Part shown: positions 25,193 to 34,493 of the stretch, in pieces
How positions within the stretch are numbered: position 1 is the first letter of the stretch
How the letters are laid out: every line of letters begins with the position of its first letter
Notes under the pieces: model-generated
Databases searched by the model: none
What the model saw: only the letters and a program-made list of their open reading frames with translations
What the model was told of the DNA's origin: nothing
NCBI RefSeq assembly: GCF_000012825.1
Contig: NC_009614.1
Location: forward strand, 4,650,001-4,714,000
Direction: 5' to 3'
Source: Phocaeicola vulgatus ATCC 8482
GTDB taxonomy: Bacteria > Bacteroidota > Bacteroidia > Bacteroidales > Bacteroidaceae
DNA: 64,000 nt
Made by a program: the position numbers and the translations under genes

Positions 25193-26356
25193 GATATATG
25201 CCTGATAAGACGTATTGTTCTCTACCGGTGTAAGTGACAAATAACCCGACTTCACTTTTCCATTTTCCAAATATAAAGGATGCTTTTCTTGAAGCGCAAG
25301 ATGAGAATGCCATGCCTCACCGGGCTTTGCATAATATTCTATAACATACCGTCCCTGCACGCCATCACACACATAGTTATCATATATCAAACGTGCTACC
25401 ACTCCCATATTCATACGAAGATTTATTTCCACACACGGATGAATGGCATACCCGCCGTTTTGGGTACGGCATATCATCATATCCACCCCCAGATAGCCTT
25501 CGTAACTCCCTTTTATAACTTCCGCCAACTCTACCTGTAACATCCTCCCAACCTGATGTAAGATTTCCGCAGAAACATATGTGGATATCCTCGCTTCAAT
25601 AACCCGATCCGCAGCCAACAAGTTTTCTTTATAAACACCTCTCTTGTCTGTTTCAAATAAAGAATACCCTATAAAATGTACCTGTTCCCACTCGTCTGCA
25701 AAAAACTCCATGGCAAAATCCAAAAGCTTATCATAAAAAGGCTCTCCTATCACCTCATGCTGAGTGGTAAGTATGTGTCGAACCCACCCTTCCAGAGGGA
25801 TGGTAAAACTACCTGAAACATATTGTATCCCTCTCCCACTACCAGACCATGGCGCTTTTAACAAAGCACGAGGATGAGACAACACAAAAGCCTTCACTTC
25901 CTCTGTTGATGACAATACAAAAGCCTCCCCCAATGTGGGAATATTCCCACCTATATGCCTACAAAGGCGTCGTAACACTTTTACAGCCGTCTGACGTCCG
26001 GATATTTGACGGATACGCTTCATACGCTCTACTGAAGGATATGCTGTATCAGGAAATCCAGCTTCCTGCAAACGACGCACCAAAGACGGATTCCATCCCC
26101 AAGGAATCACCTTATTATAAATGGGGAGGAATTCTGAAGTCCAATTGACCGAAAGCGGCAAAAAAGATTGTCTTTCCATTGTTTTCATACGCAGAGCAGA
26201 ATCCAGCCATACAGTTCCTCCCTGTTCTGCATACCATGCAGGCAACACGGACAGCTCGGCCGCCATTCGCCGGGCACTGGCAGGTGCCATATAATAAGGA
26301 TCACCACAAGCCAATGCCATATCATTTTCCGGATTGAATAAATAAAGCGCTTCCAT
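25184..26356 (-). CDS. Uncharacterised ATP-grasp-like protein
   Basis: A 390-residue protein starting MEALYLFNPENDMALA. The middle holds a Lys and Gly-rich loop, ALLKAPWSGSGRGIQYV, typical of ATP-grasp ATP binding. The C-terminal part has GYLGVDMMIC followed by CVEINLRMNMG, matching the ATP-grasp metal-binding E-x-N stretch. Such enzymes join a carboxylate to an amine or thiol using ATP. No substrate can be assigned and no named family comes to mind; it is probably a Bacteroidetes family. The longer frame to 26677 is rejected: a TATCTTTG box at 26373-26366 and the conserved N terminus favour 26356, though 26395 is possible. Confidence 0.72.
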   Translation of the reverse strand: MEALYLFNPENDMALACGDPYYMAPASARRMAAELSVLPAWYAEQGGTVWLDSALRMKTMERQSFLPLSVNWTSEFLPIYNKVIPWGWNPSLVRRLQEAGFPDTAYPSVERMKRIRQISGRQTAVKVLRRLCRHIGGNIPTLGEAFVLSSTEEVKAFVLSHPRALLKAPWSGSGRGIQYVSGSFTIPLEGWVRHILTTQHEVIGEPFYDKLLDFAMEFFADEWEQVHFIGYSLFETDKRGVYKENLLAADRVIEARISTYVSAEILHQVGRMLQVELAEVIKGSYEGYLGVDMMICRTQNGGYAIHPCVEINLRMNMGVVARLIYDNYVCDGVQGRYVIEYYAKPGEAWHSHLALQEKHPLYLENGKVKSGYLSLTPVENNTSYQAYILI

Positions 26357-26365
26357 TTCCGGACA

Positions 26366-26477
26366 CAAAGATAAATGTTTTAGAGTACAAACCATTTCTC
26401 TTGTTCGTCTTTTAGTTGAAAAAAAATAATATTTTGCTATCTCCAGTTTGCAATTTGAATTAGTATTGCTATATTTG
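26366..26477. promoter_or_regulatory. Divergent promoters of ATP-grasp and AAA genes
   Basis: TATCTTTG on the minus strand (26373-26366) and TATATTTG on the plus strand (26470-26477). If the first is real, the ATP-grasp transcript has a very short leader before the ATG at 26356. Confidence 0.5.
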
Positions 26478-26497
26478 CAACCGATAAAAAAGCAACC

Positions 26498-27676
26498 ATG
26501 GAAACCTTTTACAGAACACACAGTTATCTGGTGGAACATACAAATGCTCCTGTTCGCCGGGACTTGATGGACGAAATAGACTGGAACGACAGACTGATCG
26601 GCATCAAGGGTACTCGTGGCGTAGGGAAAACGACTTTCCTCCTGCAATATGCAAAAGAAAAGTTCGGAACGGATCACTCATGTCTGTTCATCAACATGAA
26701 TAACTTTTACTTCTCTAAATATACGTTAGTGGAGTTTGCCGCAGAATTCGTAAAACGAGGAGGAAAAGTTTTGTTGATAGACCAAGTGTTCAAGTATCCC
26801 GAATGGAGCCACGACCTGCGTGCTTGCTATGAAATGTTTCCTACTCTGAAGATTATATTCACCGGATCATCCGTGATGCGATTGAAAGAAGAAAATCCAG
26901 AACTGAGCGGCATTGCCAAGGTATACTACCTGAGAGGTTTCTCATTCCGCGAATATCTGAATCTGCAAAGCGGTAATTGTTTCCGTGCCTATACCTTACA
27001 AGAAATTTTGGAGAATCACGAACAGATAGCGAAAACCATCCTGCGCAATGTGAAGCCGTTGGATTATTTTCAAGACTATCTGCATCACGGTTTCTACCCA
27101 TTCTTCCTGGAAAAACGTAACTTTTCGGAGAATCTGCTAAAAACCATGAATATGATGATAGAAGTAGATATACTTCTTATCAAACAAATTGAGCTGAAAT
27201 ATCTTTCAAAGATAAAAAAATTACTATATTTGCTAGCTGTGGACGGACCCGTTGCTCCGAACGTCAGCCAGCTGGCCACGGAGATTCAAACTTCACGTGC
27301 CACGGTGATGAATTACATTAAGTATCTGGCAGATGCGCGTCTTATCAATATGGTTTATCCCAAGGGAGAGGAATTTCCCAAGAAACCTTCCAAACTGATG
27401 ATGCACAACACCAACCTGATGTACTCCATTTATCCGGTAAAGGTCGAAGAACAGGATGTTCTGGATACATTTTTCATGAATACCCTGTATAAGGACCATA
27501 AACTATATAAAGGCGATAAAGGCACTTCATTTATGGTAGACAACGGACTGCATTTCCGTATTTGCGCAGAAGGGTGCAAGTTCAAAAATAATCCAAACGT
27601 GTATTATGCCCTACACAAATTGGAATTAGGACACGGAAATATGATCCCATTATGGCTTTTCGGCTTTTTATATTAA
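26498..27676 (+). CDS. AAA ATPase with DUF4143-like C terminus
   Basis: A 392-residue ATP-binding protein of the common archaeal/bacterial AAA_14 plus DUF4143 layout. Walker A is GTRGVGKTT (38-46). The Walker B strand is VLLIDQVFKYPEW with Asp95, followed by Gln where many members have Glu. A sensor-1 strand IIFTGSSVMRL follows. The C-terminal half contains a winged-helix-like segment (TEIQTSRATVMNYIKYLADARLI) and a nuclease-like DUF4143 remainder. Function in cells is unclear for this family. It has its own promoter box and lies 42 nt before nifJ. Confidence 0.85.
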   Translation: METFYRTHSYLVEHTNAPVRRDLMDEIDWNDRLIGIKGTRGVGKTTFLLQYAKEKFGTDHSCLFINMNNFYFSKYTLVEFAAEFVKRGGKVLLIDQVFKYPEWSHDLRACYEMFPTLKIIFTGSSVMRLKEENPELSGIAKVYYLRGFSFREYLNLQSGNCFRAYTLQEILENHEQIAKTILRNVKPLDYFQDYLHHGFYPFFLEKRNFSENLLKTMNMMIEVDILLIKQIELKYLSKIKKLLYLLAVDGPVAPNVSQLATEIQTSRATVMNYIKYLADARLINMVYPKGEEFPKKPSKLMMHNTNLMYSIYPVKVEEQDVLDTFFMNTLYKDHKLYKGDKGTSFMVDNGLHFRICAEGCKFKNNPNVYYALHKLELGHGNMIPLWLFGFLY

Positions 27677-27718
27677 GAGATAGAGAATAGATTTTATTAC
27701 CTAATAATTAGTAATTGT

Positions 27719-30700
27719 ATGACTAAACAAAAAAAATTCATCACTTGTGATGGTAACCAGGCAGCAGCACATATCTCGTATATGTTTTCTGAAGTAGCTG
27801 CTATCTATCCCATCACTCCGTCGTCTACTATGGCTGAATACGTAGACGAATGGGCTGCCGCAGGTCGTAAAAACATCTTCGGCGAAACAGTTTTGGTACA
27901 AGAAATGCAGTCAGAAGGCGGTGCAGCAGGTGCTGTTCATGGTTCTCTTCAGGCAGGTGCGTTGACTACCACTTACACTGCATCTCAGGGTCTGTTGCTA
28001 ATGATCCCTAACATGTACAAAATTGCCGGTGAATTCCTGCCTTGCGTATTCCACGTATCGGCTCGTACATTGGCTTCACACGCATTGTGTATCTTTGGTG
28101 ACCATCAGGACGTCATGTCTTGCCGCCAAACAGGTTTCGCCATGTTGTGCGAAGGTTCTGTACAAGAAGTTATGGATATGGCTGCTGTAGCCCATCTTGC
28201 TACTATCAAATCTCGCGTGCCATTCGTCAACTTCTTCGATGGTTTCCGTACTTCTCACGAAATCCAAAAAATTGAAATGCTGGAGAATGAAGATCTGGCA
28301 GGTCTGATTGATCAACAGGCTTTGGCAGAATTCCGTCAACGCGCGTTGAATCCTAACAACCCTGTTGCACGCGGTATGGCTGAAAACCCCGATCACTTCT
28401 TCCAGCACAGAGAATCTTGCAATAACTTCTATGAAGCTGTTCCGGCTATCGTAGAAGAATACATGAACGAAATCAGCAAAATCACAGGCCGTCCTCATGG
28501 TTTGTTCGATTACTATGGTGCTGAAGACGCTGAACGCGTAATTATCGCAATGGGTTCTGTTACAGAAGCTGCCCGCGAAGCTATCGACTACTTGATGAGC
28601 AAAGGTGAAAAAGTAGGTTTGGTTTCTGTACACTTATACCGTCCGTTCTCTGCTAAACATTTCTTGGCTGCTGTACCTAAGACTGCCAAGACTATCGCAG
28701 TTCTTGACCGTACTAAAGAACCGGGAGCAAACGGTGAACCTTTGTATCTGGATGTTAAAGACTGCTTCTATGGAACAGAAAACGCCCCGGTTATCGTAGG
28801 TGGACGTTACGGTTTAGGTTCTAAAGACACTACTCCTGCTCAAATCATCGCTGTATTCAAGAATTTGGCTCTGCCAATGCCGAAAAACCACTTCACTGTG
28901 GGTATCGTAGACGATGTAACTTTCACTTCTCTTCCCCAGGAAGAAGAAATCGCATTGGGCGGTGAAGGCATGTTCGAAGCTAAATTCTACGGATTAGGTG
29001 CTGATGGTACTGTAGGTGCCAACAAGAACTCTGTGAAGATTATTGGTGACAACACCGACAAGCACTGCCAGGCTTATTTCTCATACGACTCTAAGAAATC
29101 AGGTGGTTTCACTTGCTCTCACCTCCGTTTCGGTGATACTCCTATCCGTTCTACTTACTTGGTAAATACTCCGAACTTCGTAGCTTGCCACGTACAGGCT
29201 TATCTGCACATGTACGATGTAACCCGTGGTTTGCGTAAGAACGGTTCTTTCTTGCTGAACACTATCTGGGAAGGTGAAGAACTGGCAAAGAACCTGCCTA
29301 ACAAAGTGAAGAAATACTTCGCTCAGAACAATATCACTGTTTACTACATCAATGCAACTCAGATTGCTCAGGAAATCGGTTTGGGCAACCGTACCAATAC
29401 CATCCTGCAATCAGCATTCTTCCGTATCACAGGCGTTATTCCTGTTGACTTGGCTGTAGAACAGATGAAGAAATTCATCGTTAAGTCTTATGGCAAGAAG
29501 GGTGAAGACGTGGTGAACAAGAACTATGCTGCCGTAGACCGTGGTGGTGAATACAAACAATTGGCTGTTGATCCGGCTTGGGCTAATCTGGAAGTTGAAG
29601 CTCCTGCTGCTAACAATGACCCTGCATTCATCAACGAAGTAGTTCGTCCTATCAACGCTCAGGATGGTGACTTGTTGCCGGTATCTGCATTCAAAGGCAT
29701 CGAAGACGGTACTTGGGAACAAGGTACTGCTCAATACGAAAAACGTGGTGTAGCTGCATTCGTACCTGAATGGAATGCTGAAAACTGTATCCAGTGTAAC
29801 AAGTGTGCATATGTTTGTCCTCATGCTTCCATCCGTCCGTTCGTACTTGACGCTGAAGAACAGAAGGGTGCAGACTTCGAAACATTGAAAGCTGTAGGTA
29901 AACAATTTGACGGAATGACATTCCGTATTCAGGTTGACGTGCTTGACTGTCTGGGTTGTGGTAACTGTGCCGATGTTTGTCCGGGCAATCCGAAGAAGGG
30001 AGGCAAGGCTCTTACAATGAAACATTTGGAAAGCCAGTTGTCTCAAGCAGCCAATTGGGAATACTGCGCTAAGAACGTGAAGAGCAAACAACATTTGGTA
30101 GATATCAAAGCCAATGTGAAGAACTCTCAGTTCGCTACTCCGTTGTTTGAATTCTCTGGAGCTTGTTCAGGTTGTGGTGAAACTCCGTATGTGAAACTGA
30201 TTTCCCAGTTATTCGGTGACCGTGAAATGGTTGCTAACGCTACCGGATGTTCTTCTATCTACTCCGGTTCTGTTCCTTCAACTCCTTATACTAAGAACGA
30301 AAAGGGTCAAGGTCCTGCTTGGGCTAACTCATTGTTCGAAGATTTCTGCGAATTCGGTTTAGGTATGACTTTGGCTGACAAGAAACTTCGTGCACGTATC
30401 GAAGCTGCTATGAAGGATGCTATCGCCAGTGATACTTGTCCGGCAGAATACAAAGAAGCATTCCAGGAATGGATTGACGGTAAGGACGATGCAGACAAGA
30501 GCAAAGCTGCTGCCGAAAAGATCATTCCAATGGTGGAAGCTGCTAAAGATAAATGTAAGAACTGCGCTACCATTGCAGAATTCAAGAACTATTTGGTTAA
30601 GAAGAGCCAATGGATTATCGGTGGGGACGGTGCTTCTTACGATATCGGTTACGGTGGTTTGGACCACGTGATTGCTTCCGGTGAAGATGTAAATATTTTG

Positions 30701-31264
30701 GTATTGGATACTGAAGTTTACTCTAATACCGGTGGTCAGTCATCTAAGGCTACTCCGCTGGGTGCTATCGCTAAGTTTGCCGCTTCAGGTAAGCGTGTAC
30801 GTAAGAAAGACCTTGGTATGATCGCTACTACTTACGGTTATGTATATGTTGCCCAGATTGCTATGGGTGCTGACCAAGCTCAGACTTTGAAAGCTATCCG
30901 TGAAGCAGAAGCTTACCCCGGTCCGTCATTGGTTATCGCTTACGCTCCGTGTATCAACCACGGTTTGAAGGCAGGTATGGGTAAGAGCCAGGCTGAAGAG
31001 GCTAAGGCTGTAGAATGCGGTTACTGGCACTTGTGGCGTTTCAACCCCGCTTTGGAAGAAGAAGGCAAGAATCCATTCATGCTTGACTCTAAAGAACCGA
31101 AATGGGAAGGTTTCCAGGATTTCTTGAAGAACGAAGTTCGTTTTGCTTCTGTAATGAAACAGTATCCTGCTGAAGCAGCAGATCTATTTGCTGCTTGCGA
31201 AGAAATGGCCAAGAAACGTTATGCTTCTTACAAACGTATGGAAGCAATGAATTGGGGTGAATAA
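27719..31264 (+). CDS. nifJ: Pyruvate:ferredoxin (flavodoxin) oxidoreductase
   Basis: A single-chain 1181-residue enzyme that cleaves pyruvate with CoA to acetyl-CoA and CO2 and reduces ferredoxin or flavodoxin; it is central to anaerobic energy metabolism. The N-terminal pyruvate-binding domain begins with AAAHISYMFSEVAAIYPITP. Two [4Fe-4S] clusters are formed by CIQCNKCAYVCPHA (about 690) and CLGCGNCADVCPG (about 743). The proximal cluster uses ACSGCGETPYVK and later Cys (about 815-840). Thiamine pyrophosphate binds at GGDGASYDIGYGG with NTGGQSSKATP (about 966-1010). Length is normal. Codons are regular with many CGT/GGT, as in highly expressed genes. A strong terminator follows. Confidence 0.97.
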   Translation: MTKQKKFITCDGNQAAAHISYMFSEVAAIYPITPSSTMAEYVDEWAAAGRKNIFGETVLVQEMQSEGGAAGAVHGSLQAGALTTTYTASQGLLLMIPNMYKIAGEFLPCVFHVSARTLASHALCIFGDHQDVMSCRQTGFAMLCEGSVQEVMDMAAVAHLATIKSRVPFVNFFDGFRTSHEIQKIEMLENEDLAGLIDQQALAEFRQRALNPNNPVARGMAENPDHFFQHRESCNNFYEAVPAIVEEYMNEISKITGRPHGLFDYYGAEDAERVIIAMGSVTEAAREAIDYLMSKGEKVGLVSVHLYRPFSAKHFLAAVPKTAKTIAVLDRTKEPGANGEPLYLDVKDCFYGTENAPVIVGGRYGLGSKDTTPAQIIAVFKNLALPMPKNHFTVGIVDDVTFTSLPQEEEIALGGEGMFEAKFYGLGADGTVGANKNSVKIIGDNTDKHCQAYFSYDSKKSGGFTCSHLRFGDTPIRSTYLVNTPNFVACHVQAYLHMYDVTRGLRKNGSFLLNTIWEGEELAKNLPNKVKKYFAQNNITVYYINATQIAQEIGLGNRTNTILQSAFFRITGVIPVDLAVEQMKKFIVKSYGKKGEDVVNKNYAAVDRGGEYKQLAVDPAWANLEVEAPAANNDPAFINEVVRPINAQDGDLLPVSAFKGIEDGTWEQGTAQYEKRGVAAFVPEWNAENCIQCNKCAYVCPHASIRPFVLDAEEQKGADFETLKAVGKQFDGMTFRIQVDVLDCLGCGNCADVCPGNPKKGGKALTMKHLESQLSQAANWEYCAKNVKSKQHLVDIKANVKNSQFATPLFEFSGACSGCGETPYVKLISQLFGDREMVANATGCSSIYSGSVPSTPYTKNEKGQGPAWANSLFEDFCEFGLGMTLADKKLRARIEAAMKDAIASDTCPAEYKEAFQEWIDGKDDADKSKAAAEKIIPMVEAAKDKCKNCATIAEFKNYLVKKSQWIIGGDGASYDIGYGGLDHVIASGEDVNILVLDTEVYSNTGGQSSKATPLGAIAKFAASGKRVRKKDLGMIATTYGYVYVAQIAMGADQAQTLKAIREAEAYPGPSLVIAYAPCINHGLKAGMGKSQAEEAKAVECGYWHLWRFNPALEEEGKNPFMLDSKEPKWEGFQDFLKNEVRFASVMKQYPAEAADLFAACEEMAKKRYASYKRMEAMNWGE

Positions 31265-31282
31265 TCTCTGATACATGCATAT

Positions 31283-31321
31283 AAAAAAAGGCTTGTTCCT
31301 GTATGGAACAAGCCTTTTTTT
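31283..31321 (+). terminator. Terminator of nifJ
   Basis: A perfect 10-bp GC-containing stem GGCTTGTTCC / GGAACAAGCC (31290-31299 with 31305-31314) is flanked by A- and T-runs, giving a classic Rho-independent terminator. Confidence 0.9.
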
Positions 31322-31444
31322 ATAGCCTTTTCTACCATTAGTATATATGAGGTCACCCATACGTATGTACAAAACAAGACTTCAATTTCAAGTATTTCTA
31401 CTGTAACCATCACCATTTATGGCTTAAGGTTACCAAAAATTTCC

Positions 31445-31452
31445 TACCTTTG
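31445..31452 (+). promoter_or_regulatory. -7 box TACCTTTG for the sulfatase gene
   Basis: TAnnTTTG match 29 nt upstream of the sulfatase ATG. Confidence 0.5.
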
Positions 31453-31480
31453 CACATAACATTATGAAAAACCTATAAAC

Positions 31481-32998
31481 ATGAATATTCTAATCAACCT
31501 GAAATACACATTGGCTGTCACAGCCGGAGTGTGCTCCTCTTTTGCATACGCACAAAAACATCCTCATATCATACTGATAATGACCGACCAACAGCGAGCT
31601 GATGCCATAGGCTGTATGGGAAACGATGCGGTTATCTCCCCTAACCTGGACGCACTAGCTGCCGAGGGAACATTATTTATGAATGGTTATTCTTCTTGTC
31701 CAAGCAGCACTCCGGCACGTGCAGGTCTGCTGACCGGACTTTCTCCTTGGCATCATGGCTTGTTGGGATATGGAAAAGTATCTCCCGAATATAAATACGA
31801 AATGCCACAGATGCTAAAAGATGCTGGTTATTATACTTTTGGAATCGGGAAAATGCACTGGCATCCCCAACGGATAAAACATGGTTTCGAAGGCACTCTG
31901 CTAGATGAAAGCGGACGCGTGGAGGACGAGAATTTCACCAGTGATTACCGCCAATGGTTCCAAACAAAAGCCCCCGGAAAGAATCCTGACGCCACCGGCA
32001 TAGGCTGGAACGACCATACGGCAAGTATCTATAAATTGCCCGAAAACCTCCATCCTACCTATTGGACAGGAGAAATGGCCTGTGAACTTATCAGCAACTA
32101 CGATCCGACCAACAAACCGTTATTTCTGAAAGTTTCTTTTGCCCGTCCGCACAGTCCGTATGATCCACCACAAAGATATCTGGACATGTATAAGGATGCC
32201 CTAATACCCGATCCTGCCATCGGAGACTGGTGTGGCAAATACGCCAAGAAACTAAATCCTGAAGAAACGGCACAAGACGCTCCATACGGTAATTTTGGCA
32301 ATGAATATGCACGCAATTCCAAACGTCATTATTATGCCAACATCACTTTCATTGACGAACAGATAGGCAGAATTATCCAAACATTGAAAGAAAAGGATAT
32401 GTATAATGACGCATTAATCGTTTTCGTTTCCGATCATGGCGATATGATGGGTGACCATTATCACTGGAGAAAGACCTATCCATACGAGGGCTCCACTCAT
32501 GTGCCATACATCGTGAAATGGCCTTCTGCCAACCACGTTACACCGGGAAAAACAGACGCTCCCGTAGAGTTGCGTGATATTCTTCCCACTTTCCTCGATG
32601 CAGCCGATGTGACCATCCCCACTGACATGGACGGCCGTTCCTTGTTACCGCTTGCCAAAGGCATGGAAACAAACTGGCGCAAGTATCTGGATCTGGAGCA
32701 TGCCACCTGTTACAGTGATGATAACTATTGGTGTGCACTGACTGACGGCAAAATAAAATATATATGGCGTATCCATACCGGTACCGAAGAGTTATTCGAC
32801 TTGACCCAAGACCCTCAGGAATTGCACAATGCCGTCAATGACAAAAAATACAGGAAACAGCTGACGGAAATGCGTAATGAAATGATTCGCCATTTAAGTG
32901 AACGCGGTGAAGAGTTCGTGAAGGACGGCCGATTGGTGGTCAAGGAGAAGACCATGCTTTATGGACCTCATTATCCGGAAAAAGAAAATAAAAGATAA
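31481..32998 (+). CDS. Secreted Ser-type sulfatase
   Basis: A 505-residue exported alkaline-phosphatase-fold enzyme. A signal peptide ends near AYA-QK (about residue 25). The metal-site start is HIILIMTDQQRADAIGCMG. The sulfatase signature is S76-T-P-A-R80 (SSTPARAGLLTG); its Ser must be converted to formylglycine by an anaerobic maturase (anSME), which is not in this window. SDHGDMMGDHYHWRK holds later metal ligands. It should remove sulfate esters from host or dietary glycans in the periplasm. No SusC/D pair or glycosidase lies beside it, so it is not in a typical polysaccharide locus. Confidence 0.92.
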   Translation: MNILINLKYTLAVTAGVCSSFAYAQKHPHIILIMTDQQRADAIGCMGNDAVISPNLDALAAEGTLFMNGYSSCPSSTPARAGLLTGLSPWHHGLLGYGKVSPEYKYEMPQMLKDAGYYTFGIGKMHWHPQRIKHGFEGTLLDESGRVEDENFTSDYRQWFQTKAPGKNPDATGIGWNDHTASIYKLPENLHPTYWTGEMACELISNYDPTNKPLFLKVSFARPHSPYDPPQRYLDMYKDALIPDPAIGDWCGKYAKKLNPEETAQDAPYGNFGNEYARNSKRHYYANITFIDEQIGRIIQTLKEKDMYNDALIVFVSDHGDMMGDHYHWRKTYPYEGSTHVPYIVKWPSANHVTPGKTDAPVELRDILPTFLDAADVTIPTDMDGRSLLPLAKGMETNWRKYLDLEHATCYSDDNYWCALTDGKIKYIWRIHTGTEELFDLTQDPQELHNAVNDKKYRKQLTEMRNEMIRHLSERGEEFVKDGRLVVKEKTMLYGPHYPEKENKR

Positions 32999-33071
32999 CG
33001 TGTGTTGTACAGAGGAGTCGTTTCCAATTGCCCCACTTTCCTACAACAGAGTTTTATAATTCTGTTGCCAC

Positions 33072-33123
33072 TGCCATCACCTCTCTAACTTCCTATGAAT
33101 AGGGAGTTAGAGAGGTGATGGCA
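33072..33123. repeat. 52-bp near-perfect palindrome
   Basis: Arms of 19 bp match exactly (33072-33090 with 33105-33123), and the centre CCTATGAATAGG continues the symmetry. It begins about 75 nt after the sulfatase stop. No T-run follows, so it may protect mRNA 3' ends or terminate weakly. Confidence 0.75.
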
Positions 33124-33186
33124 ATACATTATTTTATGCAAGAAAAATGCCTGCAGCCACCACTTTATCCACCTTGTTCCATGGTA

Positions 33187-33360
33187 CAAGCCTGCCCTGT
33201 CCGGTGGACAAAGCAGGCTTGTGCAATAAACACGGTAAGCTTGTGCAGCCTCGAAACTGCGACTTTCCTTGCCAAAGTATTCAGAATCTTGATACAAGTT
33301 CTGTCGGATCTTGCAGCAAGTTCCACGAAATCCTGTACCAAGTTTTGCCGTTACATCCAG
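33187..33360. repeat. Degenerate tandem repeats, period 22 bp
   Basis: Units starting CAA recur at 33187, 33209, 33273, 33295, 33317 and 33339 with 22-bp steps, plus one irregular stretch (33231-33272). Units 33295, 33317 and 33339 share CAAGTT at the start. Many units also carry CTTG or TTG at similar positions. The sequence between is poorly conserved, so this is periodicity rather than clean duplication. Confidence 0.5.
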
Positions 33361-33448
33361 CATCCTTCCCTTTCGGAGGAGAAGGATAAACCGGTAGAGC
33401 CGGAAAGACTTAAACTAAAGATTGAAAGATATAGATCTTTGGAATGAA

Positions 33449-33511
33449 ACGTCTTGTTCTTTTTATCAGACGTCTTCATCTTTTTTGTAAACGTCCTTGT
33501 CTTTTCCGAAA
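33449..33511. repeat. Three 21-bp tandem units (ACGTC...)
   Basis: Units at 33449, 33470 and 33491 all start ACGTC and contain TCTTTT at position 10-15. Adjacent units match at about 15 of 21 bases. Confidence 0.55.
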
Positions 33512-33701
33512 AGAATAAAGACTTTCGGAACGATACGGAACAGTGACCGGAAACGGGTTTCTACACATACGTTTCCAAATGAACCTCTATTTACATCCGA
33601 CAGATTCTTCATTTCGGCAAGAAAGGGTGCACAAGTTTCATCAAATTTCTGATGCCTCTCTATTCTTCTATTTTCCAGCAGTTCCTCAGCCTGTTCACAA
33701 C

Positions 33702-34478
33702 TTAAAATATAAAGCCTAACCCTAACGACAAATTGGAAAGGGCCAATTTATCTTTCCCTTCATTCTTCTCGTCAGTAATATTAGCCGATTTCAAACCTTT
33801 TTGATAAGCGACATTCAAAAACAAGCGTTTCCAATAAATGCTGCCCTGTACGGCAATTCCCCAATCAAAACGGTTAATATTACCTTTAGGATCGTCCGCA
33901 TCATCATTCTTGCCAAAGGAGGGATAATCATCTTTGGTTATGGTATGTTTATTTTCTCCATATTTGTCGGGGGATACTGTCAAATATTTATCCGACTCAT
34001 ATTTAAACTTACCAAACAACCCATAAGAGAAGTAAGGCCCCACTCCCAACTGAACCCTAAACGATTCTGACAAAGGTAAAGCATAAGCAAATAAAATAGG
34101 AACGTCCAAATATCCCAGATTATGTTTTTGAGTGACACTAGTGCCGCGAGATTCCGTCACATCATATTTCTTATAAGAATCCAAATCGAGCCGATGCGAC
34201 TTTTTAGTGGTAAATTTATCGTACTCATAAGTGATACCTTTCATAGAAAGTCCAACAGCAGGCTGAATACTGAAGTTTCCAATCACAGGAACATCTATAA
34301 AATAATGGATACTGTAACCCATATAGCTTTTATTATTATAATCTTGATCTGCCATAAGATCATTATACTTCCCTGTAGCACTGGTCATATTTAACCCCAC
34401 ACGAATACCGGAAGTAGTTTGTGCTTGTGCCGTGAATGCACATACGGACATAGCCATGATAAAAAACAGTTTCTTCAT
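33702..34478 (-). CDS. Outer-membrane beta-barrel protein
   Basis: A 258-residue exported protein. A Sec signal peptide (KKLFFIMAMSVCAFTAQAQ) is followed by alternating beta-strand segments with Gly/aromatic ends (GIRVGLNMTSATG, VQLGVGPYFSYGLFG) and a final strand LSNLSLGLGFIF ending in Phe, the outer-membrane assembly signal. It resembles the PorT/OmpA-barrel group of Bacteroidetes outer-membrane proteins. Role unknown. It lies 15 nt after a truncated relative on the same transcript. Both sit behind a promoter that shares a 17-bp upstream element with the WG operon. Confidence 0.85.
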   Translation of the reverse strand: MKKLFFIMAMSVCAFTAQAQTTSGIRVGLNMTSATGKYNDLMADQDYNNKSYMGYSIHYFIDVPVIGNFSIQPAVGLSMKGITYEYDKFTTKKSHRLDLDSYKKYDVTESRGTSVTQKHNLGYLDVPILFAYALPLSESFRVQLGVGPYFSYGLFGKFKYESDKYLTVSPDKYGENKHTITKDDYPSFGKNDDADDPKGNINRFDWGIAVQGSIYWKRLFLNVAYQKGLKSANITDEKNEGKDKLALSNLSLGLGFIF

Positions 34479-34493
34479 AATGCAGTATTTTTA

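Larger units (their letters stand above)
32999..33701. other. Repeat-rich non-coding stretch
   Basis: About 700 bp without a credible gene. It contains the palindrome at 33072-33123, degenerate 22-bp tandem units at 33187-33360 and three 21-bp units at 33449-33511. A 110-codon frame at 33115-33447 simply reads through the repeats and has no family features. Confidence 0.6.

Noticed and set aside
26357-26677. N-terminal extension of the ATP-grasp-like frame to 26677
   Set aside because: It overlaps the divergent AAA ATPase gene and both promoters, and its residues look random. The conserved start is MEALYLFNPEND.
29411-30094. Long open frame opposite nifJ (227 codons, minus strand)
   Set aside because: It is a mirror of the strongly biased nifJ codons. 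Its product has no family features and nifJ is unmistakable.
31481-32998. Sulfatase as part of a polysaccharide utilisation locus
   Set aside because: No SusC/SusD pair, glycosidase or hybrid regulator is found next to it in this window.
33115-33447. 110-codon plus-strand frame after the sulfatase
   Set aside because: It reads through the palindrome and 22-bp repeats, without a ribosome site or family features.
33187-33511. CRISPR array
   Set aside because: Units are only partly alike, adjacent with no spacers, and no cas gene is near.
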